Shown here piece by piece: positions 24,984-35,081 of a stretch of 64,000 nt of DNA. A model generated the notes under the pieces. It had not been told where the DNA came from, did no database searches, and saw only the letters and a program-made list of their open reading frames with translations. Numbering within the stretch: the first letter of the stretch is position 1; every line of letters starts with the position of its first letter. Source of the DNA: Azospirillum sp. TSA2s (GTDB lineage Bacteria; Pseudomonadota; Alphaproteobacteria; Azospirillales; Azospirillaceae). The stretch covers positions 283,501 through 347,500 of the forward strand of contig NZ_CP039648.1 of assembly GCF_004923315.1 (NCBI RefSeq), read 5' to 3'. The position numbers were made by a program, and so were the translations under genes.

Positions 24984-27979
24984 TCCATGACTGTGAGTTC
25001 CGACTTCGTCACGTATTTGCGGATGAAGTCTTCGACAGGCATCGGCCGATCGAAATAATAACCCTGGAAGATCGTGCAACCGCGGTCTTCCAGGAAGTCC
25101 CGTTCGGCTGCCGTCTCCACCCCCTCCGCCACCGCCTTCAGGCCGAGCCGGCTGGCAATCGACAGCATCGTCTCCACCAGCACGGCATTGTGGCTGTTGC
25201 GGTTGACATCCTGGACGAAGGAGCGGTCGATCTTGATTTCCCCCACCGGCAACTGTTTCAGGTAGGACAGCGACGAGAAGCCGGTGCCGAAATCGTCCAG
25301 TGAGAAGGCAATCCCGAAGGCCGCCAGTTCCGACATCTTGGCGACGGTGTCGGCGCAGTCGCTGACGGCGATGCCCTCGGTGATCTCCAGCGTCAGACGG
25401 CGCGGGTCGGTGCGGGTGGCGCGCAGGGCGGCGATGACGCCCGCGCAGAAAGTCTGCTGACGGAACTGGCGCGGGCTGATGTTGACCGACAGGTGGCAGT
25501 CGCTGCCGGCATCGGCCAGACGGCGCAGCACATGACAGGCCTCCAGCAGGATCCAGTCGCCCAGCGGCAGGATCAGACCGGACTCCTCCGCCACCGCGAT
25601 AAAGGCGCCGGGGGCGACGAAGCCGCGCTGCGGATGCTGCCAGCGGATCAGCGCCTCCGCCGCCACCAGCGTGCCGTCGGCCCGGGTCTGCGGCTGCAGG
25701 AACAGGGTGAATTCGCCGGCATCGACCGCCTTGCGCAAATCCTGCTGCAGCAGCAGACGCGCCTGGGCGTCCACCAGCATGGTGGGGTCATAGTCGCGGA
25801 TGGTGTTCCGTCCGCCGTCCTTGGCGGCATACATGGCGGTGTCCGCCTGTTTCAGCAGGTCCTCCACCGATTCATCCGGCGACTTGGGGAAGACGGTCAG
25901 GCCGATGCTGGCAAAGATGCTGTGTTCGCAACGGTCGAGCTGGAAGGGTTGGGCCACCGCCAACCGCAGCTTTTCCGCCACCCGCCGGGCGATCTCCGCC
26001 CCCTCGTCCGCCGTCGCACCCAGGTCGGGCAGAAGGATGACGAACTCGTCGCCGCTCAGCCGGCTGACCAGATCGCCCTTGCGCAGGGTGGCGTTCAGCC
26101 GCGCCGCCAGTTCGCGCAGCAGCATGTCGCCGACGATGTGGCCGCGGGCGTCGTTCAGTCCCTTGAAGTCGTCGAGGTCGAGGAACATCAGCGCGCCATA
26201 GCGGCCGGTCTGGCGGGCAGCCCGCAGATGACCGTCGAGATACTCCAGCAGCAGGCGGCGGTTCGGCAGGTCGGTCAGCGGGTCGTAGTAGGCGAGCTTT
26301 TCGATCTGCCGCTCCGTCCGCTTCCGTTCGGTGACGTCCATCACCACGGTCAGGTAGCCGCGCACCGAGCCGCCGCTGTCGCGCAGCATGCTGGTCAGGG
26401 TGGAAACGGAAATGCGCGCGCCATCCCTGCGCAGTCCTGTCCATTCACCGGGTTCGGGCTGGCCGCGATCGCGGGTGCGGGCGACCAGCGCATCGAAACC
26501 CGCCCGCACCGGCCGGCCCAGTTCCGCGGAAAGAATGTCGGCATGGGCGCGCAGTTCGTCCTGGTCGTACAGGCGCGGCAGGTCGGTGGTGCCGACGATC
26601 TCCTCCGACGGATAACCGAAGATCCGCTCCGCCTCGCGGTTGAAGACGCGGACGACGCCGTCCAGCGTGGTGGCGATGATGCCGCAGGCCGCGCTCTCCA
26701 GGATGCCGGTGTTCAGCGACAGGCTGTCCTTCAACGCCTCGCGGCTGGCATAGGTCTCGGTCACGTCCTGGAAGACCATGACGACGCCGTGCAGCGCGCC
26801 GTCGTGGTCGCGGATGGGGGACGCCATGTCGGCGATGTGGCTGCGGCTGCCGTCGCGCGCCACCAGCACCGTGTGGTTGGCGAGGCCGACCATCTGGCCG
26901 TTCTCCAGCACCTGCTGGACCGGCACCGGCACCCGTTGCCCCGTCTCGGCATTCTCGATATCGAACACCTCGGCGACCGGTCGGCCGACCGCTTCGGCCA
27001 CCGTCCAGCCTGTCAGGCGTTCCGCCACCGGGTTCATCAGGGCAACGCGGCCGGCGGTGTCGGTGGCGATCAGCCCGTCGCCGATCGACAGCAGCGTGAC
27101 GCGCGCCCGCTCCTTCTCCCGCCACAGGTCGCGCTGGGAACTGTGCAGGGCGTCATAGGGATGGTGCACGGCGGTGACGAACACAGCCCGGTACAGGTAC
27201 CAGTAGCCGATGACCTTGTAGATGTGCCCGGCCACATTGGCGAGGTCGTAGACGCTGAGATAGAGCGTGAAGCACATCTCGCTGATCGCGATGGCGACGG
27301 CGGCGATGACAAGGCGATGGACGTCCAGAGTCTGCGCCGCGCGCCGGCGGCGGTGGAAAATCAGGGCGGCGCCGGCATAGAGAAGAACCAGCGCATATTC
27401 GGCCGCCACCTTCAGCGGCGTCAGCCCCTGGCCGGGCAGATAGGTGCGCGGCAGCAGGTCCGGGTACCACAGGATGGCGAAGAACAGCGCGGCGGTCGCC
27501 AGCAGCACCCCGACGATCAGCGGATAGCGCAGAGCCGCCGATCCCGGACGCCAGGGCAGGGTCGCCGCCATCAGCAAGGCGATCGCCGCCATCAGCCGGG
27601 CGCCGAGCCAGAAGGCGATGGCTTTCTCCGGCCCCGACGGCGTCACGAAGTCGGGCATTCCCGCATAGGACAGCAGATGACCGAAATCGAGCAGCGCCAC
27701 GCCGAGGAAGCCGGTGGACAGGGCCAGCAGGGCCGGCGGAGTCTCTGCGGTGTGGGAATGCCAGCCGATGGCGAAGATCAGGGCGGCGACGGCGATGGCG
27801 AAGGTTTCGAAGAAGGTATGCAGCGGCAGGTAATGCGCGATCTCCATCGAACCGGGGAGACGGGCGGCCTGAAGGACCAGCAGGAAGGGAATGGAGAGGA
27901 TGATGAGCGTCGCGATGGCGCCGGGCGGCTTCGTGCGACCCTGCAGCGCCCCCGTCTTCGCCGGACCTGTTGAAGTCAT
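24965..27979 (-). CDS. MASE3-PAS-PAS-GGDEF-EAL cyclic-di-GMP protein
   Basis: A 1004-residue inner-membrane signalling protein. Residues 20-270 form a MASE3 sensor domain with about seven or eight membrane segments (landmarks LPLHTFFETFAIAVAALIFA and LPGQGLTPLKVAAEYALVLL). Two PAS domains follow at about 285-400 and 415-540, then a GGDEF domain (570-730) with the variant SGDEF, and an EAL domain (745-990) with AAEALIRWQHP and DDFGTGFSSLSYLKQLP. The intact EAL residues suggest phosphodiesterase activity. SGDEF is often still active as a cyclase but may be regulatory. ATG 27979 is chosen over the longer frame because the added 83 residues are low-complexity and non-homologous. It probably tunes motility or biofilm. 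Confidence 0.93.
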   Translation of the reverse strand: MTSTGPAKTGALQGRTKPPGAIATLIILSIPFLLVLQAARLPGSMEIAHYLPLHTFFETFAIAVAALIFAIGWHSHTAETPPALLALSTGFLGVALLDFGHLLSYAGMPDFVTPSGPEKAIAFWLGARLMAAIALLMAATLPWRPGSAALRYPLIVGVLLATAALFFAILWYPDLLPRTYLPGQGLTPLKVAAEYALVLLYAGAALIFHRRRRAAQTLDVHRLVIAAVAIAISEMCFTLYLSVYDLANVAGHIYKVIGYWYLYRAVFVTAVHHPYDALHSSQRDLWREKERARVTLLSIGDGLIATDTAGRVALMNPVAERLTGWTVAEAVGRPVAEVFDIENAETGQRVPVPVQQVLENGQMVGLANHTVLVARDGSRSHIADMASPIRDHDGALHGVVMVFQDVTETYASREALKDSLSLNTGILESAACGIIATTLDGVVRVFNREAERIFGYPSEEIVGTTDLPRLYDQDELRAHADILSAELGRPVRAGFDALVARTRDRGQPEPGEWTGLRRDGARISVSTLTSMLRDSGGSVRGYLTVVMDVTERKRTERQIEKLAYYDPLTDLPNRRLLLEYLDGHLRAARQTGRYGALMFLDLDDFKGLNDARGHIVGDMLLRELAARLNATLRKGDLVSRLSGDEFVILLPDLGATADEGAEIARRVAEKLRLAVAQPFQLDRCEHSIFASIGLTVFPKSPDESVEDLLKQADTAMYAAKDGGRNTIRDYDPTMLVDAQARLLLQQDLRKAVDAGEFTLFLQPQTRADGTLVAAEALIRWQHPQRGFVAPGAFIAVAEESGLILPLGDWILLEACHVLRRLADAGSDCHLSVNISPRQFRQQTFCAGVIAALRATRTDPRRLTLEITEGIAVSDCADTVAKMSELAAFGIAFSLDDFGTGFSSLSYLKQLPVGEIKIDRSFVQDVNRNSHNAVLVETMLSIASRLGLKAVAEGVETAAERDFLEDRGCTIFQGYYFDRPMPVEDFIRKYVTKSELTVMEEPAHA

Positions 27980-28442
27980 TCCGTCCCCCCTGGCCGCTTG
28001 GTCGGTCGCCCGGTTTGCGGTGTTTATACCTCTTTTGCGTATATTAGAGCTTAACGGTATCGGCAGTCCATGCTCCGCCGCCTCCCGCCGTTCCGAAGGT
28101 TTGAAACACCGTGAAACATCTCCGTGGCGACCGTTCAATGTTCCATCCGCCGGGATCGGCTGGGGAGGTCGGGGCTTGGCGGATGCTGTGCATGCGGGGG
28201 CCTTCGGGGCAGGAGAGGGGGAGGGCATCTTACCCCAGCCGAGGACGGTCTGCGGGAGCGGCAGAGAAAATCAGTCGCAAGTTACTGGAATATAAGGAGA
28301 AATGTCGATTGCTCGGCGGTGGGCCATTATCCCGGCCCCGGTTCCGATCGGGCATATGGGGGAGCGGCGTCAGGTCGATTGCCGGTCTGGCCTTCCACCC
28401 TTATCCTAGACCGGGTCGGGCCCGTCGACCAATCGGGAAGGA
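27980..28442. other. Gene-free region upstream of the GGDEF-EAL gene
   Basis: This stretch holds no convincing gene. It has an AT-richer patch at about 28020-28060 (possible promoter of the minus-strand gene), a GAAACACCGTGAAACA block near 28100, and one TGTTCCATCCGCC block near 28138 that matches the repeats at 11293-11398. A 34-codon frame from ATG 28302 has a Shine-Dalgarno-like AGGAG only 2 bases from the ATG and no recognisable product. Confidence 0.5.
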
Positions 28443-28775
28443 ATGCGCATGTTCATCGCGATGAACCGTTTCAAGGTCCGCCACGGGGCCGAGCAGGAAT
28501 TCGAAGAGGTCTGGCTGAACCGCGAGGTCCATCTGCACAAGGTGCCGGGCTTCGTCGAATTCCATATGCTGCGCGGCCCGGACCGGGACGAATACCGGCT
28601 CTATTCCTCCCACACCGTGTGGGACTCGGAAGCCGCTTTCCAGGCCTGGACGCGGTCGGAGGCCTTCCGCAACGCCCATGGCAACGCCGGCGCGCGCAAG
28701 CCGCTGTATGTCGGGCCGCCGGAGTTCGAAGGGTTCGAAGTGATCCAGACCGTGCCGCGCGATCCGAACGCCTGA
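28443..28775 (+). CDS. Antibiotic-biosynthesis-monooxygenase-fold protein, IsdG-like
   Basis: A 110-residue ferredoxin-like dimer-forming protein of the ABM superfamily. It contains the residues used by IsdG/IsdI-type haem monooxygenases: an Asn in FIAMNRFKV near the N-terminus, and Trp and His in FQAWTRSEAFRNAH. That supports a haem-degrading function, releasing iron in the cytoplasm, though members with other roles exist. GGGAAGGA precedes ATG 28443 (Met 28449 is an alternative). A pirin gene follows 34 bases later on the same strand. Confidence 0.8.
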   Translation: MRMFIAMNRFKVRHGAEQEFEEVWLNREVHLHKVPGFVEFHMLRGPDRDEYRLYSSHTVWDSEAAFQAWTRSEAFRNAHGNAGARKPLYVGPPEFEGFEVIQTVPRDPNA

Positions 28776-28809
28776 CCCCAAGACATTCGAACCGACGGGA
28801 GGAAGACCC

Positions 28810-29700
28810 ATGCTGGAGCTGGTGATCGAGCAGCGTAGAAAGAGCCTCGGCGGATTCGAAGTGGGGCGGATTCTGCCCTTCGTTCAGCGGCGGATGGTCG
28901 GCCCCTTCGTCTTCTTCGACCATATGGGGCCGGTCGATTTCGAGCCGGGCCTGCCCCGCGACGTCGACGTGCGCCCCCACCCGCACATCGGGCTGTCGAC
29001 CGTCACCTACCTGTTCGAGGGCGAGATCATGCACCGCGACAGCGTGGGCTCCGAACAGGCGATCCGGCCGGGCGAGGTGAACTGGATGACCGCCGGGCGC
29101 GGCATCACCCATTCCGAACGCTTCGAGCGCGCCCGGATGGAAGGCGGGCGGATGCATGGAATCCAGGCCTGGGTCGCCCTGCCTGAAGCGGATGAGGAGA
29201 CCGATCCGGCCTTCAGCCATTACGGAACAGGCGACCTGCCGGTCTTCGAGGAGGGCGGCGTTCGCGGCCGGCTGGTGGCGGGGGAGGCCTTCGGTTCCAA
29301 GGCGGGGGTGAAGACCCATTCGCCGCTGTTCTACATCCACTGGGATCTCGCCCCCGGCGCCCGCGTGTCCTTGCCGGAAGACGGGTGGGAGCGCGCGGCC
29401 TATGTGGTGGCCGGTAGCGTGCAGGCCGAGGGTCAGCGCGTCGAAGCCGGGCGGATGATCGTCTTCGCCCCCGGGCAGCCGGCGCAACTGACCGCCGCCA
29501 CGCAGTCGATCGTCATGGCGATCGGCGGCGAGCCGCTGGGGCAGCGCTTCATCGACTGGAACTTTGTGTCTTCATCGAAGGAGCGCATCGAACAGGCCAA
29601 GGCCGACTGGCGGGCCGGGCGCATGAAGCTGCCGGACCTCGACGACGGCGAGTTCATCCCGCTGCCGGAGATGCCGAAGCCGGCCAACCCGATGTCGTGA
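28810..29700 (+). CDS. Pirin family protein
   Basis: A 296-residue bicupin protein. The N-terminal cupin contains the metal-site block RPHPHIGLSTVTYLFEGE and later GITHSERFE, giving the three His and one Glu typical of pirins. The C-terminal cupin (SPLFYIHWDLAPGARVSLPE) is also present. Bacterial pirins can act as quercetin 2,3-dioxygenase or as redox-sensitive binding proteins that modulate enzymes such as pyruvate dehydrogenase. The pairing with an IsdG-like gene is consistent with an iron or redox role, but the function is not fixed by sequence. Confidence 0.92.
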   Translation: MLELVIEQRRKSLGGFEVGRILPFVQRRMVGPFVFFDHMGPVDFEPGLPRDVDVRPHPHIGLSTVTYLFEGEIMHRDSVGSEQAIRPGEVNWMTAGRGITHSERFERARMEGGRMHGIQAWVALPEADEETDPAFSHYGTGDLPVFEEGGVRGRLVAGEAFGSKAGVKTHSPLFYIHWDLAPGARVSLPEDGWERAAYVVAGSVQAEGQRVEAGRMIVFAPGQPAQLTAATQSIVMAIGGEPLGQRFIDWNFVSSSKERIEQAKADWRAGRMKLPDLDDGEFIPLPEMPKPANPMS

Positions 29701-29709
29701 GGGGGACTT

Positions 29710-29863
29710 TCCCTCTCCCGCCCCGGGAGAGGGAAGGGGCCCATGCGGAGCATGGGAAGGGTGAGGGGTTGGGCACGAAGCCATGCGGTTCGGGAGTCTT
29801 GGCTCACCCCTCACCCTCCCCGCCTTTGGCGGGTCCCCTCCCTCTCCCGGGGCGGGAGAGGGC
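29710..29863. repeat. Intergenic nested palindrome, family B, second copy
   Basis: The left arm starts CCCTCTCCCGCCCCGGGAGA and the right arm ends CTCCCGGGGCGGGAGAGGG; both include the AGGGTGAGGGGT/ACCCCTCACCCT block. It lies between the convergent pirin and sufA genes and could terminate both transcripts. It is related to the copy at 7384-7559. Confidence 0.72.
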
Positions 29864-29889
29864 ACTGTCTCCTGTCCCCTTAAGGCCGA

Positions 29890-30234
29890 TCAAACGTGGA
29901 AGCTCTCGCCGCAGCCGCAGCGGCCCTTCTCGTTCGGATTCTTGAAGACGAAGCCGGTCTGGAACTTGTCGTCGACATAGTCCATCTCGCTGCCGATCAG
30001 GAACATGACGGCGGCCGGGTCGATCAGGACGGTGACGCCCTTGTCCTCCACCACCTCGTCGAACTTCAGCTTTTCCTTGGCATACTGAACGTCATAGCTG
30101 AGGCCGGAGCAGCCGCGCGCCTTCACGCCGATGCGCAGGCCGACGACTTCGTCGTTGGCCTTGGACATCAGCGCCTTGACGCGATCCGCGGCGGCGTCGG
30201 TGATCGTGAGCGCCTTGGGCAGGGAACGGGCCAT
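29890..30234 (-). CDS. sufA: A-type iron-sulfur carrier protein
   Basis: A 114-residue A-type carrier that moves Fe-S clusters from the SUF scaffold to apo-proteins. It shows the three conserved Cys residues in RGCSGLSYD and in the C-terminal RCGCGESF. It is the last gene of the minus-strand suf operon, 23 bases downstream of sufT. IscA, SufA and ErpA cannot be separated by sequence alone; operon position favours SufA. Confidence 0.92.
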   Translation of the reverse strand: MARSLPKALTITDAAADRVKALMSKANDEVVGLRIGVKARGCSGLSYDVQYAKEKLKFDEVVEDKGVTVLIDPAAVMFLIGSEMDYVDDKFQTGFVFKNPNEKGRCGCGESFHV

Positions 30235-30257
30235 GGTGACGGTCTCCTAAATACTGC

Positions 30258-30707
30258 TCAGAACATATCCAGTTGAAGGCGGGCTTCTTCGGACATCATG
30301 CCCTGGTGCCAGGGCGGCTCCCACACCAGCTCGATCTTGACCTCGTTGACGTCCTCGACTCCCAGAACGGCCTGACGGACCTGCTCGGGCAGTTCGCCGG
30401 CCACCGGACACATGGGGCTGGTCAGCGTCATATCAATCTCGACATTGCGCTGGCCATCCATGTCCACACGGTAGATCAGGCCGAGTTCCCAGATGTCGAC
30501 CGGGATTTCGGGGTCGTAGCAGGTCTTGATGGCCGCCACGACGCGATCCATGATCTCCTCCCGCGGGTCGTAACCCTCGGGCGGCTTGGGCATCGGCGCG
30601 AAGTCCTTGGACTCGGAGCCCTCATTCGCCGCGTCGGCCTTCAACTGCGCCTCGGCTTCGGCCGGGTTCGGGGCGATCGGGCGCTGCGTCAGTGCTTCAT
30701 CGGGCAT
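30258..30707 (-). CDS. sufT: SufT-type Fe-S maturation factor (MIP18/DUF59 family)
   Basis: A 149-residue protein with a disordered, acidic N-terminal 50 residues and a DUF59 domain: VVAAIKTCYDPEIPVDIWEL, LIYRVDMDG, MTLTSPMCPVAGELPEQVRQ and KIELVWEPPWHQGMMSEEAR. The CYDPEIPVDI and SPMCPV blocks hold the conserved Asp and Cys of the MIP18 family. It acts in late Fe-S delivery. It lies 16 bases downstream of sufU within the suf operon. Confidence 0.92.
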   Translation of the reverse strand: MPDEALTQRPIAPNPAEAEAQLKADAANEGSESKDFAPMPKPPEGYDPREEIMDRVVAAIKTCYDPEIPVDIWELGLIYRVDMDGQRNVEIDMTLTSPMCPVAGELPEQVRQAVLGVEDVNEVKIELVWEPPWHQGMMSEEARLQLDMF

Positions 30708-30723
30708 TTCGATCCCCCTTCCC

Positions 30724-31191
30724 TCAATACTGGTCGCTGGAGGCCGCAGCCTCGCCGTGGAGTGCCGCGTTCATGGCGTGCCAGGCCAGCGTCGCGCACT
30801 TCACCCGCACCGGGAACTGGCGCACACCGGACATCACCATCAGCTTTTCCATGGTCTCGTCATCGACACCCTCGGGGATGTCGGGCTCGTCCTGGGTGCA
30901 CAGCTCGTGGAAGGCGTGGAACTGCTTCTCCGCCTCTGCCGCCGTCTTGCCGCGCACCAGTTCCGTCATCATCGAGGCGCTGGCGGTGGAGATGGCGCAG
31001 CCGCGGCCCTGGAAGGCCACATCGTCCACCACCCCGTCCTTCAGGGTCAGATAGACCATGAAACGGTCGCCGCACATCGGGTTCTCGCCCTTCGCTTCGC
31101 GATTGGCGTCGTCGGGATGGCGGAAATTGCGGGGATTCTTGCCGTGGTCCAGGATCACTTCCTGATACAGCTCGCGCAGATCGTCCATCAT
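30724..31191 (-). CDS. sufU: SufU-type iron-sulfur assembly / sulfur-transfer protein
   Basis: A 155-residue SufU/IscU-fold protein. The conserved zinc and sulfur-acceptor cysteines are in ENPMCGDRF, GRGCAIS and RVKCATLAWHA, and the 18-residue insertion typical of SufU is present around FHELCTQDEPDIPEGVDD. It takes persulfide sulfur from SufS. ATG 31191 overlaps the sufS stop by 4 bases (ATGA), so the two are translationally coupled. No sufE is visible, so SufU is the likely sulfur shuttle. Confidence 0.94.
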   Translation of the reverse strand: MMDDLRELYQEVILDHGKNPRNFRHPDDANREAKGENPMCGDRFMVYLTLKDGVVDDVAFQGRGCAISTASASMMTELVRGKTAAEAEKQFHAFHELCTQDEPDIPEGVDDETMEKLMVMSGVRQFPVRVKCATLAWHAMNAALHGEAAASSDQY

Positions 31192-32450
31192 GCTCCGAAG
31201 AACTCCTTGACCGCCTGGAGGGACTGGACGAGGGCGTCGGCTTCCTCCCGCGTGTTGTACAGGCCGAAAGAGGCGCGGACGGTCGGTCCGACGCCGAACC
31301 GCTCGGCCAGCGGCTCGGCGCAATGGCGGCCGACCCGCACGGCGACGCCATACTGGTCGACGATGGTGCCGACATCGTGCGGGTGCACGCCCTCCAGTGC
31401 GAAGGAGATGATCGGTCCCTTGCCGGGCGCGGTGCCGACGATGCGCAGGCCGTCGATCTGCGACAGCTGCTGCGTCGCGTATTGCAGCAGGTCGTGCTCG
31501 TGCGCAGCAATGGCGTCGCGGCCGAGAGCCTCTACATAGTCGATGGCGGCGCCCAGGCCGATGACCTCGGTGATCGGTGGCGTGCCGGCCTCGAAGCGCG
31601 AGGGCGGCGCCTTGAAGGTGGTGCCTTCGAAGGTGACGCTCTCGATCATGTCGCCGCCGCCCTGATAGGGAGGCATCTTCTTCAGCAGGTCGTACTTGCC
31701 GTACAGCACGCCGAGGCCGGTCGGGCCATAGAGCTTGTGCGCGGTGAAGACGTAGAAATCGGCGTCGATGTCCTGCACGTCGACCGTGCCGTGCACCACC
31801 GCCTGGCTGCCGTCGAACAGGACAGGCACGCCGCGCTCATGCGCCAGCCTGGCGATGGCCTTGGCCGGGGTGACGGTGCCGAGAACGTTGGAGCAATGGG
31901 TGATCGCCACCAGCTTCGTGCGGTCGGACAGCAGGTCCTTGTAGGCGTCCATGTCGAGGACGCCGTCCTCGTCGCAGGGCACGACCTTGATGACGATCTT
32001 CTTCTCGGCCTGGAGCAGCTGCCACGGAACGATGTTCGCGTGGTGCTCCATGATCGACAGGATGATCTCGTCGCCTTCGTTCAGGAAGGTGCGGCCATAG
32101 CTGGCGGCCACGAGGTTGATCGCCTCGGTCGAGCTGCGGGTGAAAACGATGCAGCGGTCGTTGGGCGCGTTCAGGAAGCGCGCGACCTTGGTGCGCACCG
32201 CCTCGAACTGGTCGGTCGCGGTCTGCGACAGGAAATGAACGCCGCGGTGGATGTTGGAATAGTCCTCCTCCAGGAAACGGGTCATGGCCTGGATGACCTG
32301 ACGCGGCTTCTGGGCGGATGCCCCGCTGTCCAGATAGACCAGCGGCTTGCCGGGCTTTCCCTTCCTGGCGTGGACGCTGCGGGCGAGGATCGGGAAATCC
32401 TCCCGCACCCGCTGCACGTCGTAGGCTTGGTTCAGGATGGCATCGGACAT
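31188..32450 (-). CDS. sufS: Cysteine desulfurase
   Basis: A PLP-dependent group II cysteine desulfurase, 420 residues, which makes the persulfide used by SufU. The PLP lysine is in VFTAHKLYGPTGLGVLYGK, and the catalytic cysteine is Cys377 in VRVGRHCAEPL. It opens with VREDFPILARSVHARKGKPG, typical of SufS. It is 2 bases downstream of sufD and overlaps sufU by 4 bases. Confidence 0.97.
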   Translation of the reverse strand: MSDAILNQAYDVQRVREDFPILARSVHARKGKPGKPLVYLDSGASAQKPRQVIQAMTRFLEEDYSNIHRGVHFLSQTATDQFEAVRTKVARFLNAPNDRCIVFTRSSTEAINLVAASYGRTFLNEGDEIILSIMEHHANIVPWQLLQAEKKIVIKVVPCDEDGVLDMDAYKDLLSDRTKLVAITHCSNVLGTVTPAKAIARLAHERGVPVLFDGSQAVVHGTVDVQDIDADFYVFTAHKLYGPTGLGVLYGKYDLLKKMPPYQGGGDMIESVTFEGTTFKAPPSRFEAGTPPITEVIGLGAAIDYVEALGRDAIAAHEHDLLQYATQQLSQIDGLRIVGTAPGKGPIISFALEGVHPHDVGTIVDQYGVAVRVGRHCAEPLAERFGVGPTVRASFGLYNTREEADALVQSLQAVKEFFGA

Positions 32451-32452
32451 GG

Positions 32453-33819
32453 TTACTTCTGCTCCTCCAGCCAGCCGGCCACGATTTCCTGGAAGGCGTC
32501 GCGGATCGACTCCTCGGCGATTTCCTCAAGGGATTCCGACAGGAACGCGCCGATCAGCAGGCCCTGGGCGGTGTCGCGGTCGATGCCGCGGGCGCGCAGG
32601 TAGAACAGCGCGTCGTCGTCCAGCTCGCCCGCGGTGCAGCCGTGGCTGCACTTCACGTCGTCGGCGTGGATTTCCAGTTCCGGCTTGCTGTCGATCTCGG
32701 CCCCGTCGGACAGCAGCAGGGCGCGGTTCAGCTGATAGCCGTCGGTCTTCTGCGCGTCCGGGCAGACGGTGATCTTGCCCTGGAACACCGCGCGCGCCGT
32801 GTCGTCAATGACGCCCTTGTAGACCTCGCGGCTGGTGCCGTTGGGCTGGGCGTGGACGATCAGCGTGGTGGTGTCGGCATGCTGGGTGCCGCGGACCAGA
32901 TAGCCGCCGCTGACATGGGTGCGGGCGTCGGTGCCGTCGAGGCGGCTGACCACCTCGTTGCGCGACAGCTTCGCACCCGTCGTCAGGATGAAGTTGTCGT
33001 AGCAGCCGCCGGTCGCCACCGTCGCCGCGATGTGCGACAGGTGGATGGCGCCGGCGCCTTCGCGCTGCGACTTGTAATGGTGCAGCGTGGCGCCTTCGCC
33101 GACGAACACCTCGGTGACGTGGTTGGACAGCGTGGTGCCGGCGCCGCGGCCGACATGGTGTTCGACCACCACCGCCTTCGACCCGGCCTCCGCGATCAGC
33201 AGCATACGCGGATGGCAGGTGGTCGCCTGCGATTCCGACCCGACCGAGACGAAGACCAGCTCGATGGGACGCTCGACCTGGACGTTGGCCGGCACGTGCA
33301 GGACCGCGCCGTCGGCGAGATAGGCGCTGTTCAGCGCCACCAGCGGACGGTCGTCCGCCGCGGCGAGGCGGCCGAGATGGTCCGCCAGCAGGCCGGAATG
33401 GGTGCTCAGCGCGGCGTCGAGGCTCAGCAGTTCGACACGCGGCGGCAGCCCGTCCACCGACGACAGGTCGGCACGGAAGCGGCCGTCGACGAAGACCATG
33501 CGCGGGCCGTCCTGCCCCTCGGCCCGCACGGTCGGCAGCAGGTCGATGGCCGCCGCGGCGGGGGCGGCGGGTTGGAAGGCGATCTTTGTGAGGTCGCGCA
33601 GGTTGGTGTAGCGCCAGCTCTCGTTCTTGATCGTCGGCAGGCCGACGGCGGCGAAGCGCTCACGGCCGGCGGCGCGCAGTTCGGTCAGCCAGGACAGGCC
33701 GCTGCCGGGCAGGCCGGCGCCCACCTGATCGAGCGGCGCCAGGAAGGCCGGCGCCGTCGCCGGATCGGCGCCCCGCGTCGAGTAGGTCATCGGGTGAAGT
33801 GGGGAATTGGTGGCCGTCA

Positions 33820-33823
<4 letters not shown>
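32453..33823 (-). CDS. sufD: Fe-S assembly scaffold subunit SufD
   Basis: A 456-residue SufBD-fold protein. The N-terminal helical part (SWLTELRAAGRERFAAVGLP, NESWRYTNLRDL) precedes the parallel beta-helix core and the conserved C-terminal ADDVKCSHGCTAGELDDDAL, FYLRARGID and LLIGAFLSE. The His in CSHGCT is the residue used at the SufB-SufD interface. It overlaps sufC by 4 bases. Confidence 0.95.
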
Positions 33824-34572
<749 letters not shown>

Positions 34573-34655
34573 CGTCTTCGCCTCGTTGTCTTCTTCAGGC
34601 CGCCGGCACGTCCGGTTCCGAGCGTTTCTTTCTAAATCCACACCGTTACTTGGTC

Positions 34656-34749
34656 GGCCGTCATCCCCGCGAAGGCGGGGATCCAGGCGTCCCGGGGAGT
34701 GCCCCTTGGCCCAAGTCTGGATCCCCGCCTTCGCGGGGATGACGCGGCC
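34656..34749. repeat. REP-like inverted repeat pair (family C), left side of the GIY-YIG gene
   Basis: The arm at 34659-34686 and its inverse at 34718-34745 are 28 bases long and match perfectly. Each contains the hairpin CCCCGCGAAGGCGGGG, with ATCCAG on the inner side and CGTCAT on the outer. Copies recur at 35082-35169 and around the IS at 52773-54173. Confidence 0.85.
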
Positions 34750-34764
34750 TGTTGGGAAACTCGC

Positions 34765-35058
34765 CTATGCATTCAACCTTTCGTACAGATTCGCCCAACC
34801 GGGGTTGTTCTCCTCGATCAGACGGATCTTCCAGTCCCGGTTCCACTTCTTCAGCCTCTTCTCGCGGGTGATGGCTTCCTCCGCAGTGGCATAGGGCTCG
34901 ACATGGACCAGGTGCTTGACACCGTATCGGTCCGTAAAGCCCGGAAAGATGCCGTCCCGGTGTTCCATCATCCGGCGTCCGAGGTTCGACGTGACGCCGA
35001 TATACAAAGTCCCATTTCTCCGGCTTGCCAGGATGTAGACGAAGAACCGCTCCTCCAT
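34765..35058 (-). CDS. GIY-YIG domain nuclease inserted in the suf operon
   Basis: A 97-residue single-domain endonuclease of the UvrC/YhbQ-like group. The GIY-YIG core appears as FFVYILASRRNGTLYIGVTS (residues 5-24), followed by LGRRMMEHRDG, and the family block REKRLKKWNRDWKIRLIEE with an end NPGWANLYERL. It lies between sufB and sufC, bracketed by inverted REP-like repeats (34656-34749 and 35082-35169). Other suf genes are tightly spaced or overlapping, so this looks like an acquired cassette. A role in DNA repair or in the spread of the repeats is possible; neither is shown. Confidence 0.9.
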   Translation of the reverse strand: MEERFFVYILASRRNGTLYIGVTSNLGRRMMEHRDGIFPGFTDRYGVKHLVHVEPYATAEEAITREKRLKKWNRDWKIRLIEENNPGWANLYERLNA

Positions 35059-35081
35059 CCCGGCAACCCTTTCCTTCTCTA

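Noticed and set aside
28302..28406. 34-codon frame with AGGAG just upstream
   Set aside because: The ribosome site is only 2 bases from the ATG, the product is not recognisable, and it overlaps no conserved feature.
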